Positions 9,736 to 18,991 of a stretch of DNA of 64,000 nt are shown here, piece by piece (positions within the stretch are counted from its first letter, which is position 1; each line of letters opens with the position of its first letter). Source of the DNA: Cinnamomum chago (Eukaryota; Streptophyta; Magnoliopsida; Laurales; Lauraceae); NCBI GenBank assembly GCA_038049695.1, contig CP142453.1, positions 20,898,001 through 20,962,000 on the forward strand, given 5' to 3'. Made by a program: the position numbers and the translations under genes. The notes below the pieces were generated by a model. It saw only the letters and a program-made list of their open reading frames with translations. It did no database searches and was not told the origin of the DNA.

Positions 9736-10803
9736 CCGTTTCGGCTGATCTAGGTGGCTTGAGTGCCAACCATAGCCATGGCCAGTTCGGCTGCTCGCCT
9801 AGGTGACTGTGTGCCAACCTGAGACATGGGCCGTTTCGGCAACTCGTTTAGGTGGCTGGGTGCCAACCTTAGACATGGGCCGTTTCGGCAACTCATCTAG
9901 GTGGCTGAGTGTCAGCCTTAGATATGGGCCGTTTCGGCAGCTCGTTTAGGTGGCTGAGTGCCAGCCTTAGATATGGGCCGTTTCGGCAGCTCGTCTAGGT
10001 GGCTGAGTGCCATCCTTAGACATGGTCCGTTTCGGCGGCTCGTCTAGGTGGCTGAGTGCCATCCTTAGACATGGGCCGTTTCGGCGACTCATCTAGGTGG
10101 CTGAGTGCCATCCTTAGATATGGGCCGTTTCGGCAGCTCGTCTAGGTGGCTGAGTGCCATCCTTAGACATGGGCCGTTTCGGCAGCTCGTCTAGGTGGCT
10201 GAGTGCCATCCTTAGACATGGTCCGTTTCGGCGACTCATCTAGGTGGCTGAGTGCCAGCCTTAGATATGGGCCGTTTCGGCGACTCATCTAGGTGGCTGA
10301 GTGCCAGCCTTAGTTATGGGCCGTTTCGGCAGCTCGTCTAGGTGGCTGAGTGCCAGCCTTAGACATGGTCCGTTTCGGCGGCTCGTCTAGGTGGCTGAGT
10401 GCCATCCTTAGACATGGTCCGTTTCGGCGACTCATCTAGGTGGCTGAGTGCCATCCTTAGACATGGGCCGTTTCGGCGACTCATCTAGGTGGCTGAGTGC
10501 CATCCTTAGATATGGGCCGTTTCGGCAGCTCGTCTAGGTGGCTGAGTGCCATCCTTAGACATGGGCCGTTTCGGCGACTCATCTAGGTGGCAGAGTGCCA
10601 TCCTTAGATATGGGCCGTTTCGACAGCTCGTCTAGGTGGCTGAGTGCCATCCTTAGACATGGTCCGTTTTGGCGACTCATCTAGGTGGCTGAGTGCCAGC
10701 CTTAGATATGGGCCGTTTCGGCGACTCATCTAGGTGGCTGAGTGCCAGCCTTAGATATGGGCCGTTTCGGCAGCTCGTCTAGGTGGCTGAGTGCCAGCCT
10801 TCG
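9736..10803. repeat. 49-bp tandem array, about 22 units
   Basis: The unit contains CCGTTTCGGC, CTAGGTGGCTGAGTGCC and CTTAGA(C/T)ATGG. From 9831 to 10762 the anchor CCGTTTCGG is spaced by exactly 49 bp (931 bp = 19 intervals); two more diverged units precede it at 9736 and 9782. Units differ by a few alternating substitutions (CAGCTCGTC versus CGACTCATC; GGGCC versus GGTCC), suggesting higher-order copying. It lies between the ends of the converging antisense ORF and pol, a position where Tat elements are known to carry hypervariable tandem repeats. Confidence 0.95.
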
Positions 10804-10914
10804 ACGGTCTTCCATACTCGCACCATTGTCGCTGTCACATTGCCATTGATCATCAACTTGCCCCAAAACGAACGTAGTTCTATTAAATCCAGAAGCACTG
10901 TACAAACATACAAA

Positions 10915-11682
10915 CTAAAAATAGAATTTCTTGAGGTGTGACGCGTTCCATGGTCTCGGAAGAGGCCGTCCTTCCATGTCTTCGAGCCGATAAGCCGACC
11001 GTCCAGCAATGGAAGTGACTTTAAACGGACCATGCCAATTCGGCGCTAGCTTCCCTTGATTCGGATCTTTGTCCCCTGGGAGAGCTTTCTTGAGGACCAG
11101 TTCTCCTACAGAGAACTTCCTCTCTCTGACGTTCTGGTTGTAGCCCCTGGCTAGCCTTACTGCAGCTGCTTCCCTTCGCTCGTCTGCTAAATCTAGCTCC
11201 CTGGCCACATTGGTTTCGTTCTGTCCCCGGTCAAAGAGTTCGGACCTCAAAGTGGGGAGGCCGATCTCCAGGGGGATGACTGCTTCCATGCCATAGGCGA
11301 GCGAGAAGGGGGTAGCCGAAGTGGAACGCCTCGGAGTAGTTCTGTAAGCCCACAGGACGCTCGGCAGTTCTTCCACCCATCTTCCCTTTGCTTGGTCCAG
11401 CCGTTTCTTGAGCCCATCGAGGATCACCTTGTTGGAGATCTCGGCCTGGCCGTTACTCTGTGGGTAGGCTGGAGTGGAATAATGGTTTCGGATGCCGAGC
11501 TCCTGGCAAAAGGTCTTGAAAAGTTTAGAGTCGAACTGAGTTCCGTTGTCCGAAACCAGCGCTCTGGGAATGCCAAACCTTGTGACGACAATTCTTCCAC
11601 ACAAAATTCTTAGAGTCTCGCTCTGTGATAGATGAAAGTGGCTCTGCTTCAATCCATTTGGTGAAGTAATCTGTCGCCACAA
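10915..11682 (-). CDS. Integrase C-terminal part of the Tat element (after the frameshift)
   Basis: This frame continues pol after a one-base shift near 11615. It holds the second catalytic Asp of the integrase core (SDNGTQF), the catalytic Glu region (NGQAEISNK), the conserved WAYRTTPRRST segment and a C-terminal SH3-like region ending in SHLKKFYF, the usual end of Tat pol. Only residues from about the RIVVTRFGIP segment onward belong to integrase; the first residues printed by this frame are out of phase. Confidence 0.85.
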   Translation of the reverse strand: MWRQITSPNGLKQSHFHLSQSETLRILCGRIVVTRFGIPRALVSDNGTQFDSKLFKTFCQELGIRNHYSTPAYPQSNGQAEISNKVILDGLKKRLDQAKGRWVEELPSVLWAYRTTPRRSTSATPFSLAYGMEAVIPLEIGLPTLRSELFDRGQNETNVARELDLADERREAAAVRLARGYNQNVRERKFSVGELVLKKALPGDKDPNQGKLAPNWHGPFKVTSIAGRSAYRLEDMEGRPLPRPWNASHLKKFYF

Positions 11683-14600
11683 TAAGCCATCTCTTGTTCC
11701 CTGGGGTTCGGTGGAGCGGGCCCACTATGTCGAGCCCCCACTGGGCGAATGGCCACGGGCTAGAGAGCGGGCTGAGATCCTGCGCGGGCTGATGGAGAGA
11801 GTGTGAGAACTTCTGGCACTTCTCGCACTTCTTCGCATATACCTGCGCATCTTTCTGCATATACGGCCACCAGTAACCCTGGCTGATGGCCCGGTAGGCT
11901 AGGGACCTTCCTCCGATATGGCTCCCGCAGATTCCTTCATGTATCTCGAAAAGGAGGTCCTCGACCTTACCTGGATGGACGCACTGGAGGTACGGTCCCG
12001 AGAACGATTTCCTGTAGAGCTTGACCTCGGGAGATAGCCAGAACCGAGCTGCCTTGAGTCTGACCCGGTGGGCCTCACCACTGTCCTCGGGAAGCCTGTC
12101 GTCTCTAAGGTAGGTGATAATGGGGTCCATCCAGCTCGGACCGAGACCGATGCATAACACCTCCCGAGATGAACGGAGCTCAATGCTGGGCGCAGCTAGC
12201 GATCCGACTTCGATGCTCCTCTTTCTTCCTGCCTCAACAGCGCTGGCCAAGTTTGCAAGAGCATCTGCGTGAGAGTTTACTTCTCTGCCAATCTGCTTGA
12301 CTTCGGCCGTGTGGAACTGAGAGAGCTGCTTCTTGGCCAGGGCCAAATACGCGCCCATCCGGTCGTCGCGAGCCTGATAGTCCCCAGTCAGCTGGTTTGT
12401 CACCAACTGTGAATCACTGAAGACCATCAGCTGTTGAGCTCCGAGGATATGGGCACTACTCAGTCCGGCTAAAAGGGCTTCGTACTCGGCCTCATTGTTT
12501 GACGCCTTGAAGTCCAGTGTCAGAGCCTGCTCAATGACCAATCCTTCTGGCGATTGGAGAACAACTCCTGCTCCGGCTCTTCTCGAGGTGGAAGATCCGT
12601 CCACGAAGACCTTCCAAACTGGGGTATCGGCATGGCACTGTGATTGTTCCGAACCCGCGGGCACCTCATGCTCCTCACCCCCCAGTTCGGTGCCGAGTTG
12701 GGTTGGTGCCGAACTTGAATCAAACTCGGCGAGGAAATCCGCCAGAACCTGGGCTTTTATTGCTGTCCGTGGCTGATATTGAATCTCATACTGTCCTAGT
12801 TCGACAGCCCATCGGGAGATTCTTCCTGAAAAGTCAGCCTTCTTGAAAACAGATTTGAGCGGGTGCTCCGTGACAACCACAATAGAATGGGTTTGAAAGT
12901 AATGGGAGAGCTTTCGCGAGGCGCTAACGAGCGCCAAGGCGAGCTTCTCAAGAGGCAGATACCTGGTCTCGGCATCGATAAGGGTCTTGCTCGTATAATA
13001 CACTGGTTTTTGAACCTTGTCCTCTTCTCGGATGAGGACTGAGCTGACCGCATGATCCGAGACCGCCAAATATAAATACAGGGTCTCCCCATGGGTCGGG
13101 GTTGACAACAACGGTGGTGAAGAAAGGTAAGCCTTGAGCTGCTGCAAGGCATGGTCACATTCTAGAGTCCATTGAAATTTAGAATTTTTTCTAAGAAGCT
13201 GAAAGAAAGGTCGGCACTTATCTGAAGATTTGCTAATGAAGCGATTCAGTGCCGCGGCCATCCCTGTAAGCTTCTGAACCTCCTTGGCCGAAGTGGGACT
13301 CTGCACTCTGAGGATAGCCGAGATCTGATCTGGGTCTGCCTCAATGCCTCTGCGTGTAACCAAGCTGCCCAAAAACTTGCCGGAGCCAACACCGAAGGCG
13401 CACTTCGAGGCGTTAAGCTTCAGCCGGAACTCCTTTAAAGTGGCGAAGACCTCGGCCAAGTCTGACAGATGATCCCGCGCCTGCTTGGACTTGACCACCA
13501 TGTCATCGATGTAGACCTCTACGGTTTTGCCGAGCTGATCGTGGAACATCTTGGTAACGAGCCTCTGGTAGGTGGCTCCTGCATTCTTCAGTCCGAACGG
13601 CATCACCTTATAGCAGTAGGTTCCCCTGGGCGTGATAAAAGCTGTTTTCTCTTCGTCTGGCCCAAACAGTGGGATCTGGTGATAGCCGCGATAGGCATCG
13701 AGGAAGCTCATTCTGTCGTGCCCGGCCGTGGCGTCGATCAACTGGTCAATCTTTGGTAGGGGAAAGCTGTCCTTGGGACAGGCTTTGTTGAGGTCGGTAA
13801 AGTCGACGCACACCCTCCACTTGCCAGTCTTCTTCCTGACGACCACCGGATTGGCTAACCATTTCGGGTATTGAACCTCCCTGATAGCGCCGGCCTCAAG
13901 CAGCTTATCCACTTCCTCGACGACGGCTTCGGTCTGTGGGACCCCTGTCCTGCGGGCTTTCTGCATCACAGGTTTGTGGTTAGGGTCAACATTCAGTCTA
14001 TGACACATTACCTCGGGGTCGACGCCAGGCATCTCCTGAGGTGTCCAGGCGAAGGCATCTCTGTTCTGCACCAGGAACTGGGCCAGTTCGGACCTCTCCG
14101 GCTCTCCGAGTTGGCTGCCGAGCAGGAAGAACCGATCCGGATCCTTCGGGTCGATCCTGACTTCGGCTAGTTCCTCCACGCTTTTCCTGCCTGGATCTTG
14201 GCCGAGCTCATCTAGCCCCTGCTCCAGGTTCTTCTCCATCTCGGCCACATTGACCTCCTTGGGCTCTTGCTCCCCGGGTACCACAGCGGTCAGGCACTGC
14301 TTGGCTGCCTGCTGATCTCCTCTGACCGTGACGATTTCAACTCGGCCGCTCTTTCCCTCCCACGGAAATTTCAGCTTCTGATGGAGGGTGGAAGGGACTG
14401 CTTCCAGGCTGTGGAGCCAAGACCTGCCCATTATAGCATTGTAGGGAGAGGGTGCGTCGATCACCATGAAGGTTGCCATGACAGACGCGCCACCGGCCTC
14501 GACCCTGAATGTCACCTTCCCCTTGGGGTAGACTGGTTTGGCGCTGAAGCCGATAAGGGGAACTCGAGCCTCATGCAGATCTTTCTCCGTCAGTCCCATC

Positions 14601-15829
14601 CTTCGAAAGCTGTCGAAATAGAGGACCTCGGAAGAACTGCCGGGGTCAACAAGGACTTTCTTCACAGTGCAATTCTTCACGCCCTGTTTAGAGCAGTCAA
14701 ACTTCAGAGTGACGATCAGGGGGTCGTTGTGGGGGAGCTGCACCCCTTCCAGATCTGCATCAGTGAACCTGATCTCGGGACGCTCCCTCCGAGCCCTTTT
14801 CTGTGCTGGGCCGAGCTCGGCGGCCATGACTTGCTTGCCGTGAGCGACTTTCCTGGCTTCGGCACGGGCTTGATTACTCCCCTTGGGCGGGGGTGCCAGA
14901 TGGATAACGTCAATTATCTTCTCTGTCCCGTCGCTGTCGTGACCCCCCTCGTCTCGGCGCGGGGCTCGGGTGTCGGCCCCGGTTTCTCTCCTGACAAACT
15001 CTTGCAGGTGTCCATCCTGGACAAGCTTTTCCAAATGCGACCGCAGTATCCTGCAATCTTCAGTCTTGTGGCCGCCATCCTTGTGATAGGAACAGAACTT
15101 CGTCTGATCTCGGATAGAAGGGTCGCCTTGCATGGGCTCTGGCCATCTGAAATACGGCCTGCTCTTGATCTTATACATGATTTTGTGGATTGGCATCTTG
15201 AAGACCGTGTTGACCCCCCGATACGCGTCCTCGGATAGCCTGGGCCTTTTGCTCCTTGCCGAGCTTGTAGGCACCCAACTCCTGTCTGAGTCACCTCTTC
15301 GTCGCTCGTCTCGCCGAGGCTCATTCCTCGGAAACGGTCCTCCGTCCTTCTTGGGGGGCCTCTCACCTCGGTCTCGGTTTGTTTGCACGGTTCCATGGCT
15401 TTCCCGAGCACGGGCCTGGTCATCCTCTTGAGCAATGTACCGGTTAGCGATGGACATGAGCGCTGCTATGGAAGAGACCGGGTTCCTGGCCAGGTCCTTG
15501 CGAAGATCGCTGTCTGGCAGCAAGGCATTCTGAAATGCGAAGACGGCAACCTCGTCCTTGGAATTCTCAATCTGACTGTAGACCGCCCAGAAGCGCTTGG
15601 CGAATTGGGTGACGTTCTCTCCCTGCTTCATCTTCATGGCCATGATGTCTGCATCTGTCTTCGGAAGGACTCTGTAGGCCTGGAACTTATTCATAAAGGA
15701 CTGCTGGAGTTGCTGCCAACTCGAGACGGATCCCTCTGGGAGCGCACAGAACCACTTCAGGGGGAGGTCGCCTAAACTGGAGGAAAAGACTCGGTAGTTC
15801 AGATGGCCCTCGTCCCCCCAGACAGACAT
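11525..15829 (-). CDS. Gag (C-terminal part)-protease-RT-RNase H-integrase (N-terminal part), Tat element
   Basis: A 1434-codon frame that copies element RNA to DNA and begins integration. In order: gag core (residues about 1-110, PLKWFCALPEG); retropepsin motif VDPGSSSEVLY near residue 391; reverse transcriptase with YIDDMVVKS near 774; a Ty3 RNase H region; a second archaeal-type RNase H starting VFVDGSS near 1072; the integrase HHCC zinc finger (HEGICGSH ... CEKCQKF) near 1293; the first integrase Asp in GLDIVGP near 1365. The true polyprotein starts upstream: the frame is open back to a TGA at 16052-16054, which stands where Trp is expected. Its C terminus here is out of phase after a one-base loss near 11615. 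Confidence 0.93.
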   Translation of the reverse strand: MSVWGDEGHLNYRVFSSSLGDLPLKWFCALPEGSVSSWQQLQQSFMNKFQAYRVLPKTDADIMAMKMKQGENVTQFAKRFWAVYSQIENSKDEVAVFAFQNALLPDSDLRKDLARNPVSSIAALMSIANRYIAQEDDQARARESHGTVQTNRDRGERPPKKDGGPFPRNEPRRDERRRGDSDRSWVPTSSARSKRPRLSEDAYRGVNTVFKMPIHKIMYKIKSRPYFRWPEPMQGDPSIRDQTKFCSYHKDGGHKTEDCRILRSHLEKLVQDGHLQEFVRRETGADTRAPRRDEGGHDSDGTEKIIDVIHLAPPPKGSNQARAEARKVAHGKQVMAAELGPAQKRARRERPEIRFTDADLEGVQLPHNDPLIVTLKFDCSKQGVKNCTVKKVLVDPGSSSEVLYFDSFRRMGLTEKDLHEARVPLIGFSAKPVYPKGKVTFRVEAGGASVMATFMVIDAPSPYNAIMGRSWLHSLEAVPSTLHQKLKFPWEGKSGRVEIVTVRGDQQAAKQCLTAVVPGEQEPKEVNVAEMEKNLEQGLDELGQDPGRKSVEELAEVRIDPKDPDRFFLLGSQLGEPERSELAQFLVQNRDAFAWTPQEMPGVDPEVMCHRLNVDPNHKPVMQKARRTGVPQTEAVVEEVDKLLEAGAIREVQYPKWLANPVVVRKKTGKWRVCVDFTDLNKACPKDSFPLPKIDQLIDATAGHDRMSFLDAYRGYHQIPLFGPDEEKTAFITPRGTYCYKVMPFGLKNAGATYQRLVTKMFHDQLGKTVEVYIDDMVVKSKQARDHLSDLAEVFATLKEFRLKLNASKCAFGVGSGKFLGSLVTRRGIEADPDQISAILRVQSPTSAKEVQKLTGMAAALNRFISKSSDKCRPFFQLLRKNSKFQWTLECDHALQQLKAYLSSPPLLSTPTHGETLYLYLAVSDHAVSSVLIREEDKVQKPVYYTSKTLIDAETRYLPLEKLALALVSASRKLSHYFQTHSIVVVTEHPLKSVFKKADFSGRISRWAVELGQYEIQYQPRTAIKAQVLADFLAEFDSSSAPTQLGTELGGEEHEVPAGSEQSQCHADTPVWKVFVDGSSTSRRAGAGVVLQSPEGLVIEQALTLDFKASNNEAEYEALLAGLSSAHILGAQQLMVFSDSQLVTNQLTGDYQARDDRMGAYLALAKKQLSQFHTAEVKQIGREVNSHADALANLASAVEAGRKRSIEVGSLAAPSIELRSSREVLCIGLGPSWMDPIITYLRDDRLPEDSGEAHRVRLKAARFWLSPEVKLYRKSFSGPYLQCVHPGKVEDLLFEIHEGICGSHIGGRSLAYRAISQGYWWPYMQKDAQVYAKKCEKCQKFSHSLHQPAQDLSPLSSPWPFAQWGLDIVGPLHRTPGNKRWLIVATDYFTKWIEAEPLSSITERDSKNFVWKNCRHKVWHSQSAGFGQRNSVRL

Positions 15830-16051
15830 CCTCTGGGAGAAGTGCCTGAGATGTGTAGCTGGATCCGAGACCCCATCATAGGTGACGAATCTTGGTACGG
15901 TGAACTTCTTCGGTAAGGGGTACCTCCTGATGTCTTGGGAGAAAGGAGAAGCGCCGAGATCAACGGGATCGCAGCAAGCATTCTTTTGGTCTCGGCCGAA
16001 GCCGGCTACCTCCAGGTTGCGCTGGACCGTTTCCCTTATGTGCGCGTCCAG

Positions 16052-16789
16052 TCATTCCTGATTATGATACATACCCTCCGGAATGGTCTCGGACGCCTTC
16101 CTCGAGTAGCTACGGCTGGTGCTTGAGCCTTCATCTCGGGTTCGGTCGTCCCTTTTCTTGTTCAAGCAGTCCCTCAGGCCCTCCTTTGAGGAAGAGATGC
16201 GCGTGACACGAGTAACTCTCCTCTCGTGTTGTGGCGATCGCTGCTGCTGCCGAGATCGCTGCTGCTGGGACCGCTCCCGATGAGTCCGCTGCTGCTGGGA
16301 CGGCTCCCGACGAGTCCGCTGCTGCTGGGACTGCTGCCGAAGCCCCGCTGATCCCGTAGCTCTTTCCAGCTGCTGCTGGAGCCGGAGGATCAGAGCGTCT
16401 CTCTCCTTGATGGCCTCATTCTGTGCTTTAATCTCCAGGAGGGTGGAGTCCAAGTCGTCATCAGGGCCGTAGTCTTCATCCTCAGTATCCTCAACGTCCT
16501 CCACCCGGCCCTCAACATCCTCCACTTGGCCCGGGGGGCGTGATCCATCGACCACTGGAGACTTATCCCGCTGGTCTCCCCCCGTCAGGAGACCTGTAGG
16601 CTGCTGGGTGTCTCCCTTCCCGGGAGTGGACTCCGAGCGGAGGTCACGCTCCTGAACGTTGATCCGGATGAGAGCACGTTCAGCATCGTCCTCTGTGACT
16701 GGTTGCTTCCCAGCCCTCTGGTTGGCAGGGGGCGGCCTTGCATGCTTTGTCTTGGAAGTTTCTCCATCTTTCGCAGCTCTCCTCGTCAT
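16052..16789 (-). CDS. Gag N-terminal part of the Tat element, ended by a premature TGA
   Basis: It starts at the ATG at 16789, 40 bases inside the primer site. It shows a basic N terminus, an acidic stretch, a short helix (LILRLQQQLER) and a Gln/Arg repeat block (SQQQRTRRE-like units). The frame stops at a TGA at 16052-16054 and then stays open in the same phase through PLPKKFTVPRFVTYDG into the gag core at 15829. One G-to-A change of a Trp codon would explain the break. Confidence 0.85.
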   Translation of the reverse strand: MTRRAAKDGETSKTKHARPPPANQRAGKQPVTEDDAERALIRINVQERDLRSESTPGKGDTQQPTGLLTGGDQRDKSPVVDGSRPPGQVEDVEGRVEDVEDTEDEDYGPDDDLDSTLLEIKAQNEAIKERDALILRLQQQLERATGSAGLRQQSQQQRTRREPSQQQRTHRERSQQQRSRQQQRSPQHERRVTRVTRISSSKEGLRDCLNKKRDDRTRDEGSSTSRSYSRKASETIPEGMYHNQE

Positions 16790-16828
16790 GGTGTTTAGGA
16801 ATAGGAATAGGAAAGATTATAGAAGTCG

Positions 16829-16847
16829 TTCCCCACAGACGGCGCCA
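16829..16847 (-). other. Primer-binding site, tRNA-Asp type
   Basis: The minus strand reads TGGCGCCGTCTGTGGGGAA two bases inside the 5' LTR. It is the same core as in the gag-only element at 4376-4391, so the two may share primer tRNA and possibly replication machinery. Confidence 0.8.
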
Positions 16848-16849
16848 AT

Positions 16850-17589
16850 TGTAAGTGCAGAAATAATAATACTCACAAGATCAGGATGCCTCTTAGGACT
16901 TACTCAATGCATGGAGGAGATAGCTGCGACGGTATGAACCTGAAAGAGGAGAAAGACAAAGGTCAGAGGACCCTGGCTATGGGCAGCGCAGGGCTCTCCG
17001 ATGCTTAAGTCAGCAATGGATCGGAGAAGAAGAAGAAGAAAGACTGAGTGTCTATGTGAGAGTGCTTACCCCTTCCTCCCTTTGGCTCGTGCCTTATATA
17101 TGGAACAGTCTGGGGTGAGTGCCAGTGGGCTTGGTGATGTGACCTGGGTCACATCAGCCCACAAAGTCATTAATGAAGGTCCATCATAGACCTCTTTGCA
17201 TTTAATGTGGGTCCGATCAGCCCACACTACATTTAATGTGGGTCCGATCAGCCCACAATGCATTTAATGCCAGTCACATTGGGCCTGATCCTGCCCTGAT
17301 CTGGTGGTGGCTGAAGTCCCATCAGATCCCTTCCTTGGGCCTTGCCACGACAGGGCCGTGGCTGTTAGCTGCAGGCGCAATACTGCATTGCCGAGCTTGC
17401 GTTGCCGAGACTGAACGGTATGCGCGGCCGAACTGAATTCCGTTTGGCCGAGACCAGCACGTAGTGCCGAGACCGATATGGATCGGATCGTAGCCGAGAT
17501 CAAGAGAAATGGCTCCTACACGTCAGCATATCCGAGCGCACCCTTGCCGAGACCAAGAGGAACAGGTTCCAGAAATGGGCCCCCACACA
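16850..17589 (-). repeat. 5' LTR of Tat element
   Basis: It is 740 bp. A minus-strand TATATAAGG at about 17092-17100 is the likely U3 TATA box. TSD ATTAT follows at 17590-17594. Confidence 0.93.
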
Positions 17590-17740
17590 ATTATCATGAG
17601 CCATGCTGATAAGAGACACCGAAGACTAAGATCCCTCAAAATTTTTAAAACCAGAAAAGTCATGTTCTTCTTATAACTGAGATTAATTGTGATGTGATCA
17701 TAAGCTTGCATTAAGTGACAGTAAACCCAAAGTCCGGCAT
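17590..17740. repeat. Unit copy A, downstream tail, part 3
   Basis: This matches 57820-57965 (one substitution seen near 17665). Homology with copy C stops at CCGGCAT, exactly where a CACTGCAACAAAA terminus begins at 17741. Confidence 0.85.
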
Positions 17741-18365
17741 CACTGCAACAAAATGCACTTTTAGTGACGAAATTTTTCGTCGCCAAAACTCATAAAAACG
17801 TCGGTCAAACCTTTACCGACGAAAAAATTTTCGTCGGCCAAACGTCGGCAAAAAATGGTGGACAAAACCTTTTGTCGACGAAAATAAAATTTTTAAATAT
17901 TTAATACATACTTTTACCGACGTTTATTTTTCGTCAGTAAAAAAAAATAATAAATAATAAATATAAAGACTTCTACTGACGTTTATTTTCGTCGGCAAAA
18001 GAAAACAAAAAAATTTAGAAAAAATGAAAAAACTTTCTACCGACGTTAAGTTTCGTCGGGAAAAGAAAACAAAAAAAATTAGAAAAAATAAAAAACTTTT
18101 CCCGACGTTTGTTTTCGTCGGTAAAAATAAACAAAAAATTAAAAAAAATAAAAAAGGATTTTACCGACTTATTTTTTTCGTCGGTAAAAATAAACAAAAA
18201 ATAAAAAAAATAAAAAAGGATTTTACCGACGTATTTTTTTCGTCGGTAAAAATCAAGCACAAATAAAAAGGATTTTACCGACGTATTGTTTCGTCGGCAA
18301 AATCAAATTAAAATGAAAATAAAACACTTTTACCGACGTTTTTTTTTTCGTTGGTGAAAGTGTTT
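17741..18365. repeat. Subterminal array of ACCGACG / CGTCGGT palindromes
   Basis: About nine hairpin-like units of roughly 55-65 bp, each of form TTTTACCGACG(T)...(T)CGTCGGTAAAA separated by A/T-rich spacer. Dense subterminal repeats are the usual transposase-binding regions of CACTA elements. An open frame across 18015-18266 is an artefact of the repeat. Confidence 0.8.
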
Positions 18366-18766
18366 TATTTTTTTTTTATAATTTTTTTTTTCGTTTAAAT
18401 CTGTTTGTACACCTGTATCAAACCTATTCAATATAAAAAATACATTCAAACAAAAAATTGCTAAATAAACAAATAACCATCTCCATTTTTCATCAAATCA
18501 TTCATCTCATTAAACAAATATTACAATCAATAACGATACAGTCCCATATATATGTCCAATATACATATACAAATAAGCTAAAAGAAGGTGTGGGCTACCT
18601 TGCAAGCCCTGCTGATAACACCACCATATGGACAGGACTCAACTCTCGTCAATCAACTTCCTATAAAAGATAAGCCCAATTGTGTTTCTGCTAAGTCTGA
18701 TTTATGATGCACACTGTAACTTTTTCTCTCATGATAAAAGACAGTTCATTTCAAGAGAAACAGAAT
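18366..18766. other. AT-rich interval without a gene
   Basis: AT-rich sequence between the subterminal array and the terminal exon of the captured fragment; it may be that fragment's 3' UTR. Nothing else is recognised. Confidence 0.4.
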
Positions 18767-18991
18767 TTACAAGAAGGGCTGTTTGGTTACAGGAATTTTG
18801 TGATGTCCTATAGCCATAATTTCAGCGAACTCCTTGCCAATCTCCTGTTGTACCTTTTTCCGAGCTTCACCAAGAGGATCTTTTGCGACTACATTGGAAC
18901 TCTTTTCTTGCATTTCAGCAGGTGAAACCAAAAGCTCTTGGTCCTTGGTGAAAATCTCAAAATCATCATAGAAGGCTCTGAACCATTTCAC
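18767..18991 (-). pseudogene. Terminal exon of an unidentified gene fragment
   Basis: Minus strand: a pyrimidine-rich acceptor ending TTTTTACAG precedes GTGAAATGG at 18991, then 74 codons to a TAA at 18767-18769. The peptide begins VKWFRAFYDDFEIF and ends HHKIPVTKQPFL; it is charged and helical in composition (AEMQEKSS, EARKKVQQEIGKEF). I do not recognise the family. It lies downstream of the kinase exons on the same strand. It joins in frame to the exon at 22889-22977 but not to the one at 20439-20551, so its parent gene is uncertain. Confidence 0.5.

Larger units (their letters stand above)
5753..17589 (-). mobile_element. Ty3/gypsy LTR retrotransposon, Tat group, 11.8 kb
   Basis: Two 740-bp LTRs (5753-6492, 16850-17589) differ at four positions by eye. 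The 5-bp TSD is ATTAT (5748-5752, 17590-17594). Minus-strand order is 5' LTR, tRNA-Asp-type primer site, gag, protease, reverse transcriptase, archaeal-type RNase H, integrase, 49-bp tandem array, an antisense extra ORF, purine tract, 3' LTR. The separate second RNase H domain and an antisense extra ORF downstream of pol are features of the Tat (Retand-like) non-chromoviral lineage. Gag-pol carries one in-frame TGA and one frameshift, so this copy is probably not autonomous although very recent. Confidence 0.93.

Noticed and set aside
9736..10803. CRISPR-like array
   Set aside because: Units are contiguous 49-bp tandem copies without unique spacers, inside a plant LTR retrotransposon.
14267..15238. 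323-codon plus-strand ORF
   Set aside because: It is antisense to the gag-protease region of the Tat element and matches no family; it is a shadow of the real frame.
18015..18266. Phe/Lys-rich ORFs on both strands
   Set aside because: They are generated by the ACCGACG palindromic repeats and poly-A/T spacers.
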